A stretch of 21,026 nucleotides of DNA from JBBQKP01 sp038326995 (lineage in GTDB: Bacteria; Planctomycetota; Phycisphaerae; Tepidisphaerales; Tepidisphaeraceae): contig JBBQKP010000039.1 of assembly GCA_038326995.1 (NCBI GenBank), positions 1-21,026 on the forward strand. The letters are read 5' to 3'. This document shows, piece by piece, positions 13,485 to 20,179 of this stretch (positions within the stretch are counted from its first letter, which is position 1; every line of letters begins with the position of its first letter). Under the pieces are notes generated by a model. The model saw nothing but the letters and a program-made list of their open reading frames with translations, made no database searches and was not told the origin of the DNA. Made by a program: the position numbers and the translations under genes.

Positions 13485-14702
13485 ATGGCCCTTGAATTTC
13501 AACAACACCGACTCGCGAACGGCCTGACCATTCTGGGCGAAACAAACGACTCGGCACACACGTTCTCGGCCGGGCTTTTCGTCAAGACCGGCAGCCGCGA
13601 CGAGCCGACGCAAGTCAACGGCGTCTCGCACTTCCTCGAGCACATGATGTTCAAGGGCAGCGATACCATCGACTGGCAGGCGATGAACCGCATCTTCGAC
13701 GAAATGGGCGCACGTTATAACGCGTTCACGACGCAGGAAATGACCGCCTACTACGCGACGGTGTTGCCCGAGTTCACCGCTCGCTCACTCGAGCACCTGG
13801 GGCAACTCCTCAGGCCCGCGATCAGACAGGCGGACTTCGACACGGAAAAGAAAGTCATCCTCGAAGAAATCGCGATGTATCAGGATGAGCCTTCGCACCG
13901 AATTTACGAAGAGCTCATGGCCAAACATTTTGCCAATCATTCGCTCGGCCAGAGCATACTCGGCCCCGCACAAACCATTCGCGATCTCACCCGAACGCAG
14001 ATGAAGGATTACCTGGACCAGCACTACGGCCCGGCGAACATGGTGCTGAGCGTCGCGGGGAAAATGGACTTCGCTAGCGTCATCGAACTCGCCGAAAAAT
14101 TTTACGGCCATTGGACCGGGCCCGTGCCCACTCGCGCCCACGACGAGCAACTGCAGATCAATCAGGACGTGCGGATGACCGACGAGAAGTTGAACCGGAC
14201 CTACGTCATGGCGATGACGCCCGGGCCCGGCTCGCAGGACCCGATGCGCTTCGCCGCCCGCGTGCTGGGCGACGTTCTGGGCGACAGCGAAGGCTCGCGG
14301 CTCTACTGGTCATTGGTAGATCCGGCCATCGCGGAAGAAGCGGACTTCGGCTTTTACCCGCACGACGGCGTGGGCAGCTTCTACGTCTCAATCGTTTGCA
14401 GCCCCGAAAATACCGACCGGTCGATCGACCTCGCCAGGAAAATTCTCGCCGAGAGTCGAACGGGTATCGCCCCCGACGAGATCGAACGCGCACGCAACAA
14501 ACTCGTCAGCAGCCTGACGCTCTCGGGCGAACAGCCCGCGGGGCGAATGCGATCGATCGGCGGGCAGTGGCTGTACCTCAATCAATACCGAAGCCTCGAG
14601 CAGGACATCGACGCACTGGCTTCGGTCGATTCAAAGTCGTTATCAGACCTCATGGAACGTTTCCCGTTTGATCCGATGACGATCGTCCGACTCGGGCCGT
14701 AA
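13485..14702 (+). CDS. M16B zinc peptidase, catalytic subunit
   Basis: A 405-residue insulinase/pitrilysin-family metallopeptidase. H49-F-L-E52-H53 in NGVSHFLEHMMFKG is the inverted zinc motif, and the third ligand lies in the EKKVILEEIAMYQDEPSH helix about 75 residues later. ARYNAFTTQEMTAYYATVLPE is the typical strand-turn after the active-site helix. The C-terminal half has GSRLYWSLVDPAIAEEADFGFY. The length suits the M16B subfamily, where two half-size subunits form a peptide-degrading clamshell chamber; the preceding gene is the expected inactive partner. The start has TAGAAT eight bases upstream and no Shine-Dalgarno sequence. No signal peptide is present, unlike many proteobacterial M16B pairs. 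Confidence 0.93.
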   Translation: MALEFQQHRLANGLTILGETNDSAHTFSAGLFVKTGSRDEPTQVNGVSHFLEHMMFKGSDTIDWQAMNRIFDEMGARYNAFTTQEMTAYYATVLPEFTARSLEHLGQLLRPAIRQADFDTEKKVILEEIAMYQDEPSHRIYEELMAKHFANHSLGQSILGPAQTIRDLTRTQMKDYLDQHYGPANMVLSVAGKMDFASVIELAEKFYGHWTGPVPTRAHDEQLQINQDVRMTDEKLNRTYVMAMTPGPGSQDPMRFAARVLGDVLGDSEGSRLYWSLVDPAIAEEADFGFYPHDGVGSFYVSIVCSPENTDRSIDLARKILAESRTGIAPDEIERARNKLVSSLTLSGEQPAGRMRSIGGQWLYLNQYRSLEQDIDALASVDSKSLSDLMERFPFDPMTIVRLGP

Positions 14703-14733
14703 AAAGTGTGGTCGCGAAAACAACGAATTTCCG

Positions 14734-14752
14734 CATACGATCAATTCGTATG
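14734..14752. promoter_or_regulatory. Perfect 7-bp inverted repeat upstream of the small membrane gene
   Basis: CATACGA (14734-14740) and TCGTATG (14746-14752) are separated by TCAAT. It lies just upstream of a possible -10 (CATAGT, 14754-14759) and 31 bp after the M16 stop codon. It fits a repressor or activator site in promoter position. A terminator is less likely because no T-tract follows. Confidence 0.45.
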
Positions 14753-14765
14753 TCATAGTGTCGGT

Positions 14766-14939
14766 ATGAACGCCTGCACGGTCGACGCCACTAAAAATCT
14801 CTCGGACTCCGATTCCATGAAAGTTCCCCACTTCAGTTTTGACCATCGCCGAAAGTGGCATTTGATCAGTGGGGCGATTGTGGTGACGATTGTTTACTGC
14901 GCCTCGGTTCTGGTGGCGACGTGGTGGATCGGTCGATAG
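14766..14939 (+). CDS. Small single-span membrane protein, unknown function
   Basis: A predicted 57-residue protein. The first half is polar (MNACTVDATKNLSDSDS, then MKVPHFSFDHRRKWH). The C-terminal part LISGAIVVTIVYCASVLVATWW is one strong membrane-spanning helix ending in IGR. The basic HRRK before the helix suggests the N terminus is inside. Two starts are possible: ATG 14766, with CATAGT six bases upstream, or ATG 14817, which would give a 40-residue protein. I recognise no family. Support comes from the coherent hydrophobic segment and the promoter-like and palindromic sequence just upstream. Chance remains possible for so short a frame. Confidence 0.5.
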   Translation: MNACTVDATKNLSDSDSMKVPHFSFDHRRKWHLISGAIVVTIVYCASVLVATWWIGR

Positions 14940-14983
14940 CTTTTAGATTTGTTCACGCTCAAGTTCAGGAATAAGACTTAACG

Positions 14984-15073
14984 GATTCAGGGTGCCACAG
15001 CCGTGTACTCACCGCTGTGTCGGCGGTGCACTCAAGACACAGGTACGACTACGTACCTGTGCCACCCTGAATC
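14984..15073. repeat. Palindromic repeat, copy C (REPIN-like double hairpin)
   Basis: The outer arms GATTCAGGGTGCCACAG (14984-15000) and CTGTGCCACCCTGAATC (15057-15073) are complementary at 16 of 17 positions. Inside are two smaller hairpins: CACCGC (15010-15015) with GCGGTG (15023-15028), and a perfect ten-pair stem CACAGGTACG (15038-15047) with 15052-15061 around a four-base loop. The terminal GGGTGCCAC...GTGTAC and GTAC...GTGCCACCC pattern matches copies A and B. It lies in the 191-bp gap between the small membrane gene and the convergent gspE-like gene; the rest of that gap shows nothing recognisable. Confidence 0.85.
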
Positions 15074-15130
15074 ACCTTCATTGCATTCGGCTGAGGTATT
15101 AGCAGATTTACTTTTTGACCTTCGGTTCCC

Positions 15131-16897
15131 TTACCGAATTCCTCTGCCCACGCTCTCGTCCACTTCGTCGAAACTGACGATTCCCTTCGCGACCAAATCA
15201 TAACCCGACGTGCGAAGCGAGATGAACGCGCCCTGACGCGCGATTTCCTCCACCTCCGCCATCGTCGCCCTTCGGCCGATCGCGTCGCGCATTTCGGGCG
15301 TGATCTGGAGCATTTCAAAAAACGCGACGCGCTTGTAGAAGCCCGTTCCCAAACACTCCGGACACCCGACGGGAATAAAAACCAGGCCGATCGTCTTGCC
15401 GGCAGGCCCGAGCGCGGCCCGCTGCTTCTCGCTCGGCGTCACTCCTTTTTTACACTTGGCGCAAAGCTTTCGAACCAGCCGCTGCGCGAGCACGATCTGC
15501 AGCGCCTGCGCGCAGAGATAAGGCTCGACGCCCAGATCGAGCAGCCGATAGACCGTGCCGATCGTGTCTTTCGTGTGCAGCGTGCTGAAGACCAGATGCC
15601 CCGTGATCGCGGCCTGCATTGCGGTGCGTGCGGTCTCGGCGTCGCGCACCTCGCCTACCAGAATCACGTCCGGGTCCTGCCTGAGAATCGATCGAAGCAG
15701 CGCGCTAAATGTTTTTCCGCCGCCCTCGTCGACTGGAATCTGCGTCACGCCTGGCAACTGAATTTCGACTGGATCTTCGATCGTCGTCACGTTGCGATTG
15801 CGCGTCGCGATCGTTCGCAGCAGCGCGTACAAAGTCGTCGTCTTGCCGCTTCCGGTCGGCCCGCAAACCAGCACCATGCCGCTCTCCTGCTTCACCGCAG
15901 CGGCGAGTTCGTCGTTCACCCAGCTCGGCAAATTCAGGTCGCGAAGCGTCGCGGGCGCGCTGCTCGCATCCAGCACGCGGCATACCAGCTTTTGCCCGTA
16001 CACACCCGGTGCGAAGCTGATTCGGTAATCAACACGCCTGGTTTGGCCCGCCATCTTTCCCGGCACGCGCGCGGTGAAGCTTCCTTCCTGAATCGAATCT
16101 TTGAATTGAATGTCGATCTCACCAAGAACTTTTACGATCGTGGAAAGTTTGAGCCCGATGTTGCTCGGCATTTTCACCAGATCGATCATCTCGCCGTCGA
16201 TTCGTACGCGGCACAGATATTCGCCGTCGCGCGGCTCGAGGTGAATGTCGCTCGCGCCCGTTCGGAAGCACACCAGCAGGATCAACCGCAGCAAGTCGAC
16301 CGCCTCACGCGGGCCTTTTCGCTTCGTCGGGTCGGCCACGGGGTAGATGACATTTCCCTTCGACGCGCACATCTCGATCTGATGGTCGCCGAATTCCTTG
16401 CCGGGCAGGGCGTTGGCGATTCGAACGAGTGTCGTTTCAAAATCATTGGGGTTGCTGTTGGTCAGCGTCATCGGGCTGAAATCCGCGCCGTCAAGCCCGC
16501 CCGCCATGTCCATGTCAATTCCGTCGAGCGAGAAAATATCATCCTCAAAAATATCTTCGGCGCTGAGGTCGAGTGCGCCAGCTCCGCCTGTCGCGGCCGC
16601 CAGGCTTTCGGGCGTTCCCAGGCGAATTCGCGTCGAACCGATCATCACCACATCGCCCGCGCGAAGGCGCTCGATCGCAATGGCCTTGCCGTTGACCAGC
16701 GTGCCGTTGGAACTGTTGAGGTCGCGCACGCGCCAGCCTGAATTGCCGCGCTCAATCACACAGTGATTGCGGCTCGCCTTCTGATCCTCGAGCACGACAT
16801 CATTCCCGACGCTCCTGCCTAGAGAGATTTTGTCCTTCTCCATCGCAAGTTGCCGACGTTTCTTCCCCACCTCAATCTCAAGCATCCACTCGTTCAT
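15131..16897 (-). CDS. FHA-domain fused to GspE/PilB-type secretion ATPase
   Basis: A 588-residue protein. Residues 1-95 form a forkhead-associated domain (ISLGRSVGNDVVLEDQKASRNHC, then LNSSNGTLVNGKAI), which binds phosphothreonine peptides. An acidic linker follows (LSAEDIFEDDIF). From about residue 200 the protein is a type II secretion/type IV pilus assembly ATPase. It has the N2 segment GASDIHLEPRDGEYLCRVRIDG, Walker A GPTGSGKTTTLY (about 346), the Asp box TTIEDPVE, Walker B DPDVILVGEVRDAETA, and the His box TGHLVFSTLHTKD. The C-terminal zinc site is CAKC plus CPEC. All catalytic motifs are present. The real start is MNEWML: TATACT lies seven bases before it, and an upstream ATG in frame adds only ten unlikely residues. 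No pilin, GspF or secretin gene is adjacent. Confidence 0.92.
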   Translation of the reverse strand: MNEWMLEIEVGKKRRQLAMEKDKISLGRSVGNDVVLEDQKASRNHCVIERGNSGWRVRDLNSSNGTLVNGKAIAIERLRAGDVVMIGSTRIRLGTPESLAAATGGAGALDLSAEDIFEDDIFSLDGIDMDMAGGLDGADFSPMTLTNSNPNDFETTLVRIANALPGKEFGDHQIEMCASKGNVIYPVADPTKRKGPREAVDLLRLILLVCFRTGASDIHLEPRDGEYLCRVRIDGEMIDLVKMPSNIGLKLSTIVKVLGEIDIQFKDSIQEGSFTARVPGKMAGQTRRVDYRISFAPGVYGQKLVCRVLDASSAPATLRDLNLPSWVNDELAAAVKQESGMVLVCGPTGSGKTTTLYALLRTIATRNRNVTTIEDPVEIQLPGVTQIPVDEGGGKTFSALLRSILRQDPDVILVGEVRDAETARTAMQAAITGHLVFSTLHTKDTIGTVYRLLDLGVEPYLCAQALQIVLAQRLVRKLCAKCKKGVTPSEKQRAALGPAGKTIGLVFIPVGCPECLGTGFYKRVAFFEMLQITPEMRDAIGRRATMAEVEEIARQGAFISLRTSGYDLVAKGIVSFDEVDESVGRGIR

Positions 16898-16904
16898 GCG
16901 CGGA

Positions 16905-16910
16905 AGTATA
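16905..16910 (-). promoter_or_regulatory. Candidate -10 element of the FHA-GspE gene
   Basis: On the minus strand this reads TATACT, seven bases before ATG (16895-16897), and no Shine-Dalgarno sequence lies between. A leaderless transcript is predicted. No consensus -35 is seen. Confidence 0.5.
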
Positions 16911-16987
16911 ACAAAGAAGCCCGGCAACGCGCCCCTTTATACCTCACGAAAAGCAATCGTTCTTACACGCGACCGCCAGGAAAACGT

Positions 16988-17692
16988 CTATCGCGATTCC
17001 TTGAGAAACTCACGCGAGCCGTCATCTTCAAGCTCGCGCATGCGCTGTTCCACGCGAGCCGAGACGGCCAGGGATTGATCAAGCTCTTCGCGAAGGCCGT
17101 TGAGCGCCTCTGCAGAATTCGAAGCAGAGACGGACGGCGAGATCGCTTCGGCTTGAAGCTCGTCGACAGTCCGTTCGAGCAGACGCATGCTCTTGCCGAT
17201 GTCGCCGACGAGTTCCTGACGAGTAATATGGATCCGGGCCCGCACGTCTGGCGTGGTGATCTGCTGCTGCACCTCGGCGAGTTCGACCGCGCGGCGAATC
17301 GAGTCGGTCGAGGCGGCGTAAATCTGATCGATCTTGGCCAGCAATTCGGGCCTGCCTGATTTCTTCACCGAGTCCAATCGCCGATACAGCGCCGCCATCG
17401 CGTCGATCTCTCTGCCAATTTGTGGCTCACGCGATGCCGACGCGCGTGCGGAAAGCGATCGCAAGCTCAGAAGATGCTCGTCAAGTTTTATTGACTTCGT
17501 CGAGTCGTCATCATCCGATAGATCGACCGTATTCCGCAGCGCCGAAAACATGCCGCCTATCGCCAGACAGGCACCAATTACGCCAAGCGGCAGGGCTTTG
17601 GTCGCGATGGAAATGGCGATACAGATCATCGCGCCAATCAACAGACCCTTTGCCGGGTCTGTGGTGGCGGCTCTGATGAAGGTCTTGAACAT
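16988..17692 (-). CDS. Membrane-anchored coiled-coil protein, unknown function
   Basis: A 234-residue protein of no family I recognise. After MFKTFIRAATTDPAKG come two adjacent hydrophobic segments (LLIGAMICIAISIATKALPLGVIGACLAIGGMFSAL without a polar break, about residues 17-52). The rest is strongly charged and helical: Glu/Arg/Leu-rich with LDEHLLSLRSLSARASASRE and RQELVGDIGKSMRLLERTVDELQAE giving coiled-coil heptads. This suggests an inner-membrane protein with a large cytoplasmic helical domain. It lies between efp and the FHA-GspE gene on the same strand, with gaps of 85 and 90 bp. A link to secretion is possible but unsupported. Start 17692 is preferred because TATGAT lies seven bases upstream; ATGs at 17704 and 17746 are alternatives. 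Confidence 0.65.
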   Translation of the reverse strand: MFKTFIRAATTDPAKGLLIGAMICIAISIATKALPLGVIGACLAIGGMFSALRNTVDLSDDDDSTKSIKLDEHLLSLRSLSARASASREPQIGREIDAMAALYRRLDSVKKSGRPELLAKIDQIYAASTDSIRRAVELAEVQQQITTPDVRARIHITRQELVGDIGKSMRLLERTVDELQAEAISPSVSASNSAEALNGLREELDQSLAVSARVEQRMRELEDDGSREFLKESR

Positions 17693-17699
17693 GAGCTGG

Positions 17700-17705
17700 A
17701 TCATA
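17700..17705 (-). promoter_or_regulatory. Candidate -10 element of the coiled-coil membrane gene
   Basis: On the minus strand this reads TATGAT, seven bases before the ATG at 17690-17692. It overlaps an alternative in-frame ATG, so the choice of start depends on whether this is a promoter. Confidence 0.4.
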
Positions 17706-17777
17706 TCAAATCCGCGAGCGGACGTGACCCGACACCTGTTTGACATCAGCGTCCAAAATCATAGTCCGACATCGAGC

Positions 17778-18332
17778 TTATGCGCGTCCCTGATAGTTTC
17801 CCCCGTCGGTGCTCAGGCGAAGCGTCTCGCCGATCGCGATGAAGCCCGGCACGCGTGTGACCAGGCCGGTTTCCATCGTCGCATCCTTAAGCTGGTTGGT
17901 CGCGGTCGAACCTTTGATCGCGGGCTGCGTGTCCTTGACGACCAGATCGACCGTCTTAGGCAATTCGTAGCTGACGAGCTTGCCGTCGTGATACATGGCC
18001 GACAGCGTGGTGTTGGGCTTGAGGAAGAGAATGTCATCGCCGAAGACTTCCTTTGCGATCGCGTTTTGTTCGAAGTTTTCGAGGTCCATCAGCCAATGGC
18101 CTTCGCCGTCGCTGTAGAGATATTCCACGTTCCGTCGGTCGAGCGTCGCGGTGTCGATGTCGTCGGTCGCACCCACGCGGCGATCAATGATCGTGCCCTT
18201 GCTCACGTCGCGCATCTTGAACTGAACCTTCGCCCGGAGGTTGCCCGGCGTGTTGTGATCGGCCCCCGTCACAACATAAAGCTTCCCGTCGAACATCACG
18301 GCCTGACCTTTTCGGATTTCACTCGCACGCAT
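17778..18332 (-). CDS. efp: Elongation factor P with PGN loop tip
   Basis: A 184-residue translation factor that relieves ribosomes stalled at polyproline. It has the usual three-domain order: a KOW-like N-terminal domain (MRASEIRKGQAVMFDGKLYVV), the OB domain with VEYLYSDGEGHWLMDLENFEQ, and a C-terminal OB domain with the family signature near VVKDTQPAIKGSTATNQLKDATMETG and VTRVPGFIAIGE. The loop that reaches the peptidyl-transferase centre reads NTPGNLRA. Aligned with E. coli KPGKGQA, the modified Lys34 is replaced by Asn. No EpmA, EpmB or EarP gene is nearby. The start has GAGG (18339-18342) six bases upstream; a longer frame exists but lacks this signal. Gap to pgi is 115 bp, same strand. 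Confidence 0.93.
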   Translation of the reverse strand: MRASEIRKGQAVMFDGKLYVVTGADHNTPGNLRAKVQFKMRDVSKGTIIDRRVGATDDIDTATLDRRNVEYLYSDGEGHWLMDLENFEQNAIAKEVFGDDILFLKPNTTLSAMYHDGKLVSYELPKTVDLVVKDTQPAIKGSTATNQLKDATMETGLVTRVPGFIAIGETLRLSTDGGNYQGRA

Positions 18333-18447
18333 AGCAAACCTCGCTTGACAAATCGGTGGAAAAAGACATCTCGACATCCCGCGAATCGGGACCGAATACG
18401 CTAGCCGATCGAACGCCGATCCGCAATCACGCGCCGAAACCCGTCCA

Positions 18448-20082
18448 TCATCGCCTTGCCTTGTAGTAATTGATCAACCCGTTCGTGCTGGAATCGTGCG
18501 ACACCACCGCCGCGTGCCCATCGAGCTGAGGCAGGATGCTTTTTGCAAGTTGCTTGCCGAGCTCGACGCCCCATTGATCGAAACTGTTGATGTTCCAGAT
18601 GACGCCCTGCACGAAAATTTTATGCTCGTAGAGGGCCAGCAATGTGCCGAGGGTTCGCGCGTCGATCGTGTCGACGAGGATCGAGTTCGTCGGCTTATTG
18701 CCCGGGAACGTGCGGTGAATCGCAAGGGCGTCGCTCGAACCTTCGCGCCTGGCTTCTTCGGTCGTCTTGCCAAAGGCCAGGGCCTCGGTTTGTGCGAAGA
18801 AGTTGCTGAGCAGGATCGCGTGGTGCTGGCCGAGTGTCGTCGTGAGCGGGTTGTGCGACCTGATCGGTGCGATGAAGTCTGCGGGGATGATCTCGGTGCC
18901 CTGGTGAATGAGTTGGTAGAAAGCGTGCTGGCCGTTCGTGCCGGGCTCGCCCCAGATGACGGGTCCTGTGGAGTAGTCGTCGATGATCTGCGCGTCGCGC
19001 GTGACGCGCTTGCCGTTGCTTTCCATATCGCCCTGCTGGAAGTAGGCGGCGAACCTGGAGAGATACTGGTCGTAAGGAAGAACTGCGTGGCTGCGAGCGC
19101 CGAAAAAGTTCACATACCACACGCCCAGCACGCCCAGAATCACGGGAAGGTTCTGGTCGAGCGGCGCGATGCGGAAATGCTCGTCCATGTCGTGTGCGCC
19201 TTGCAGAAGTTCGACAAACGCATCGAACCCGACGTAGAGCGCAATCGGCAGGCCGATGGCGGACCAGAGCGAATAACGCCCGCCGACCCAGTCCCAGAAG
19301 CCGAACATGTTGGCGGTATCTATGCCGAACGCGCTGACTTCTTTCGCGTTGGTCGAGACGGCCACGAAGTGCTTCGCGACCGCGGATTTGTCCTTCGAGT
19401 GGCTAAGAAACCAGTCGCGTGCCGAGACCGCGTTCACCAGCGTCTCTTGCGTTGTGAACGTCTTGCTTGCGATGATGAAAAGCGTTGTTTCGGGGTTCAG
19501 GTGCTTTGTGGTTTCTGCGATGTGAGTGCCGTCGACGTTGCTGACGAAATGCGCCCGAAGCTTCGAATCGTCGGCCAAGAATTTCAGCGCGTTGCACGCC
19601 ATTACGGGGCCCAGATCGCTTCCGCCGATGCCGATGTTGACGATGTCGGTGATGGCCTTTCCGGTGTAGCCTTTGTGAGTTCCGGAGCGAACTTTCTCGA
19701 CGAACAATTTCATGCGCGACAGCACTTCGTTCACGTCGGGCATGACGTCTTTGCCGTCCACCATGATCGGCCGATTCGAGCGGTTACGAAGCGCCACATG
19801 CAGCACGGCCCGGTCTTCAGTGATGTTGATCTTCTCGCCCGCGTACATCCGGTCTCGCATCGATTCCACGCCGCTTTCTTTTGCGAGTTCGAGCAGTGCA
19901 CTAAAGGAATTTGCGTCGATGAGATTCTTCGAAAAATCGAGCAGCAACGAGCCGAGTGTTCGGCTGAAGGTTTTGAATCGATTCGCGTCATTCGCAAAGG
20001 CGTCGTGCAGATTTACGCCTGAAAGACGGACGTGATGTGACTTGAGCTGGTTCCAGATCGGCAGTTGTGTGGGCTTGGGCAT
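18448..20082 (-). CDS. pgi: Glucose-6-phosphate isomerase
   Basis: A 544-residue cytoplasmic enzyme interconverting glucose-6-phosphate and fructose-6-phosphate. It has the full set of family landmarks. IVNIGIGGSDLGPVMACNAL is the first sugar-isomerase segment. FWDWVGGRYSLWSAIGLPIAL is the PGI signature. QQGDMESNGKRV holds the catalytic Glu, and FYQLIHQGTEIIPADFI the catalytic His. NSFDQWGVELGKQLAKSIL is the second signature with the active-site Lys. It has the long bacterial/eukaryotic PGI length, not the short archaeal type. No Shine-Dalgarno sequence precedes ATG 20080-20082; CATACT lies 16 bases upstream, predicting a very short 5' leader. A long open frame on the opposite strand is a codon-use shadow. 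The gap to the upstream PPK2 gene is 97 bp. Confidence 0.97.
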   Translation of the reverse strand: MPKPTQLPIWNQLKSHHVRLSGVNLHDAFANDANRFKTFSRTLGSLLLDFSKNLIDANSFSALLELAKESGVESMRDRMYAGEKINITEDRAVLHVALRNRSNRPIMVDGKDVMPDVNEVLSRMKLFVEKVRSGTHKGYTGKAITDIVNIGIGGSDLGPVMACNALKFLADDSKLRAHFVSNVDGTHIAETTKHLNPETTLFIIASKTFTTQETLVNAVSARDWFLSHSKDKSAVAKHFVAVSTNAKEVSAFGIDTANMFGFWDWVGGRYSLWSAIGLPIALYVGFDAFVELLQGAHDMDEHFRIAPLDQNLPVILGVLGVWYVNFFGARSHAVLPYDQYLSRFAAYFQQGDMESNGKRVTRDAQIIDDYSTGPVIWGEPGTNGQHAFYQLIHQGTEIIPADFIAPIRSHNPLTTTLGQHHAILLSNFFAQTEALAFGKTTEEARREGSSDALAIHRTFPGNKPTNSILVDTIDARTLGTLLALYEHKIFVQGVIWNINSFDQWGVELGKQLAKSILPQLDGHAAVVSHDSSTNGLINYYKARR

Positions 20083-20179
20083 GGTGGATGAAGAGGGCAG
20101 TATGAGACGATCTAAACTGCAGCGCAGGATCTATTGAGTTACGAATGGGTCGTCGAGCGAAGAAGATGCTTACATGAAA

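Noticed and set aside
15575..16741. Open frame of 388 codons on the plus strand opposite the FHA-GspE gene
   Set aside because: Shadow of the secretion ATPase gene: no motifs, and Arg/His/Gln-rich composition.
18496..20022. Open frame of 508 codons on the plus strand opposite pgi
   Set aside because: It is the antisense of an unmistakable glucose-6-phosphate isomerase. The peptide is rich in Arg, Val, His and Cys without domains, as expected from codon bias in GC-rich DNA.
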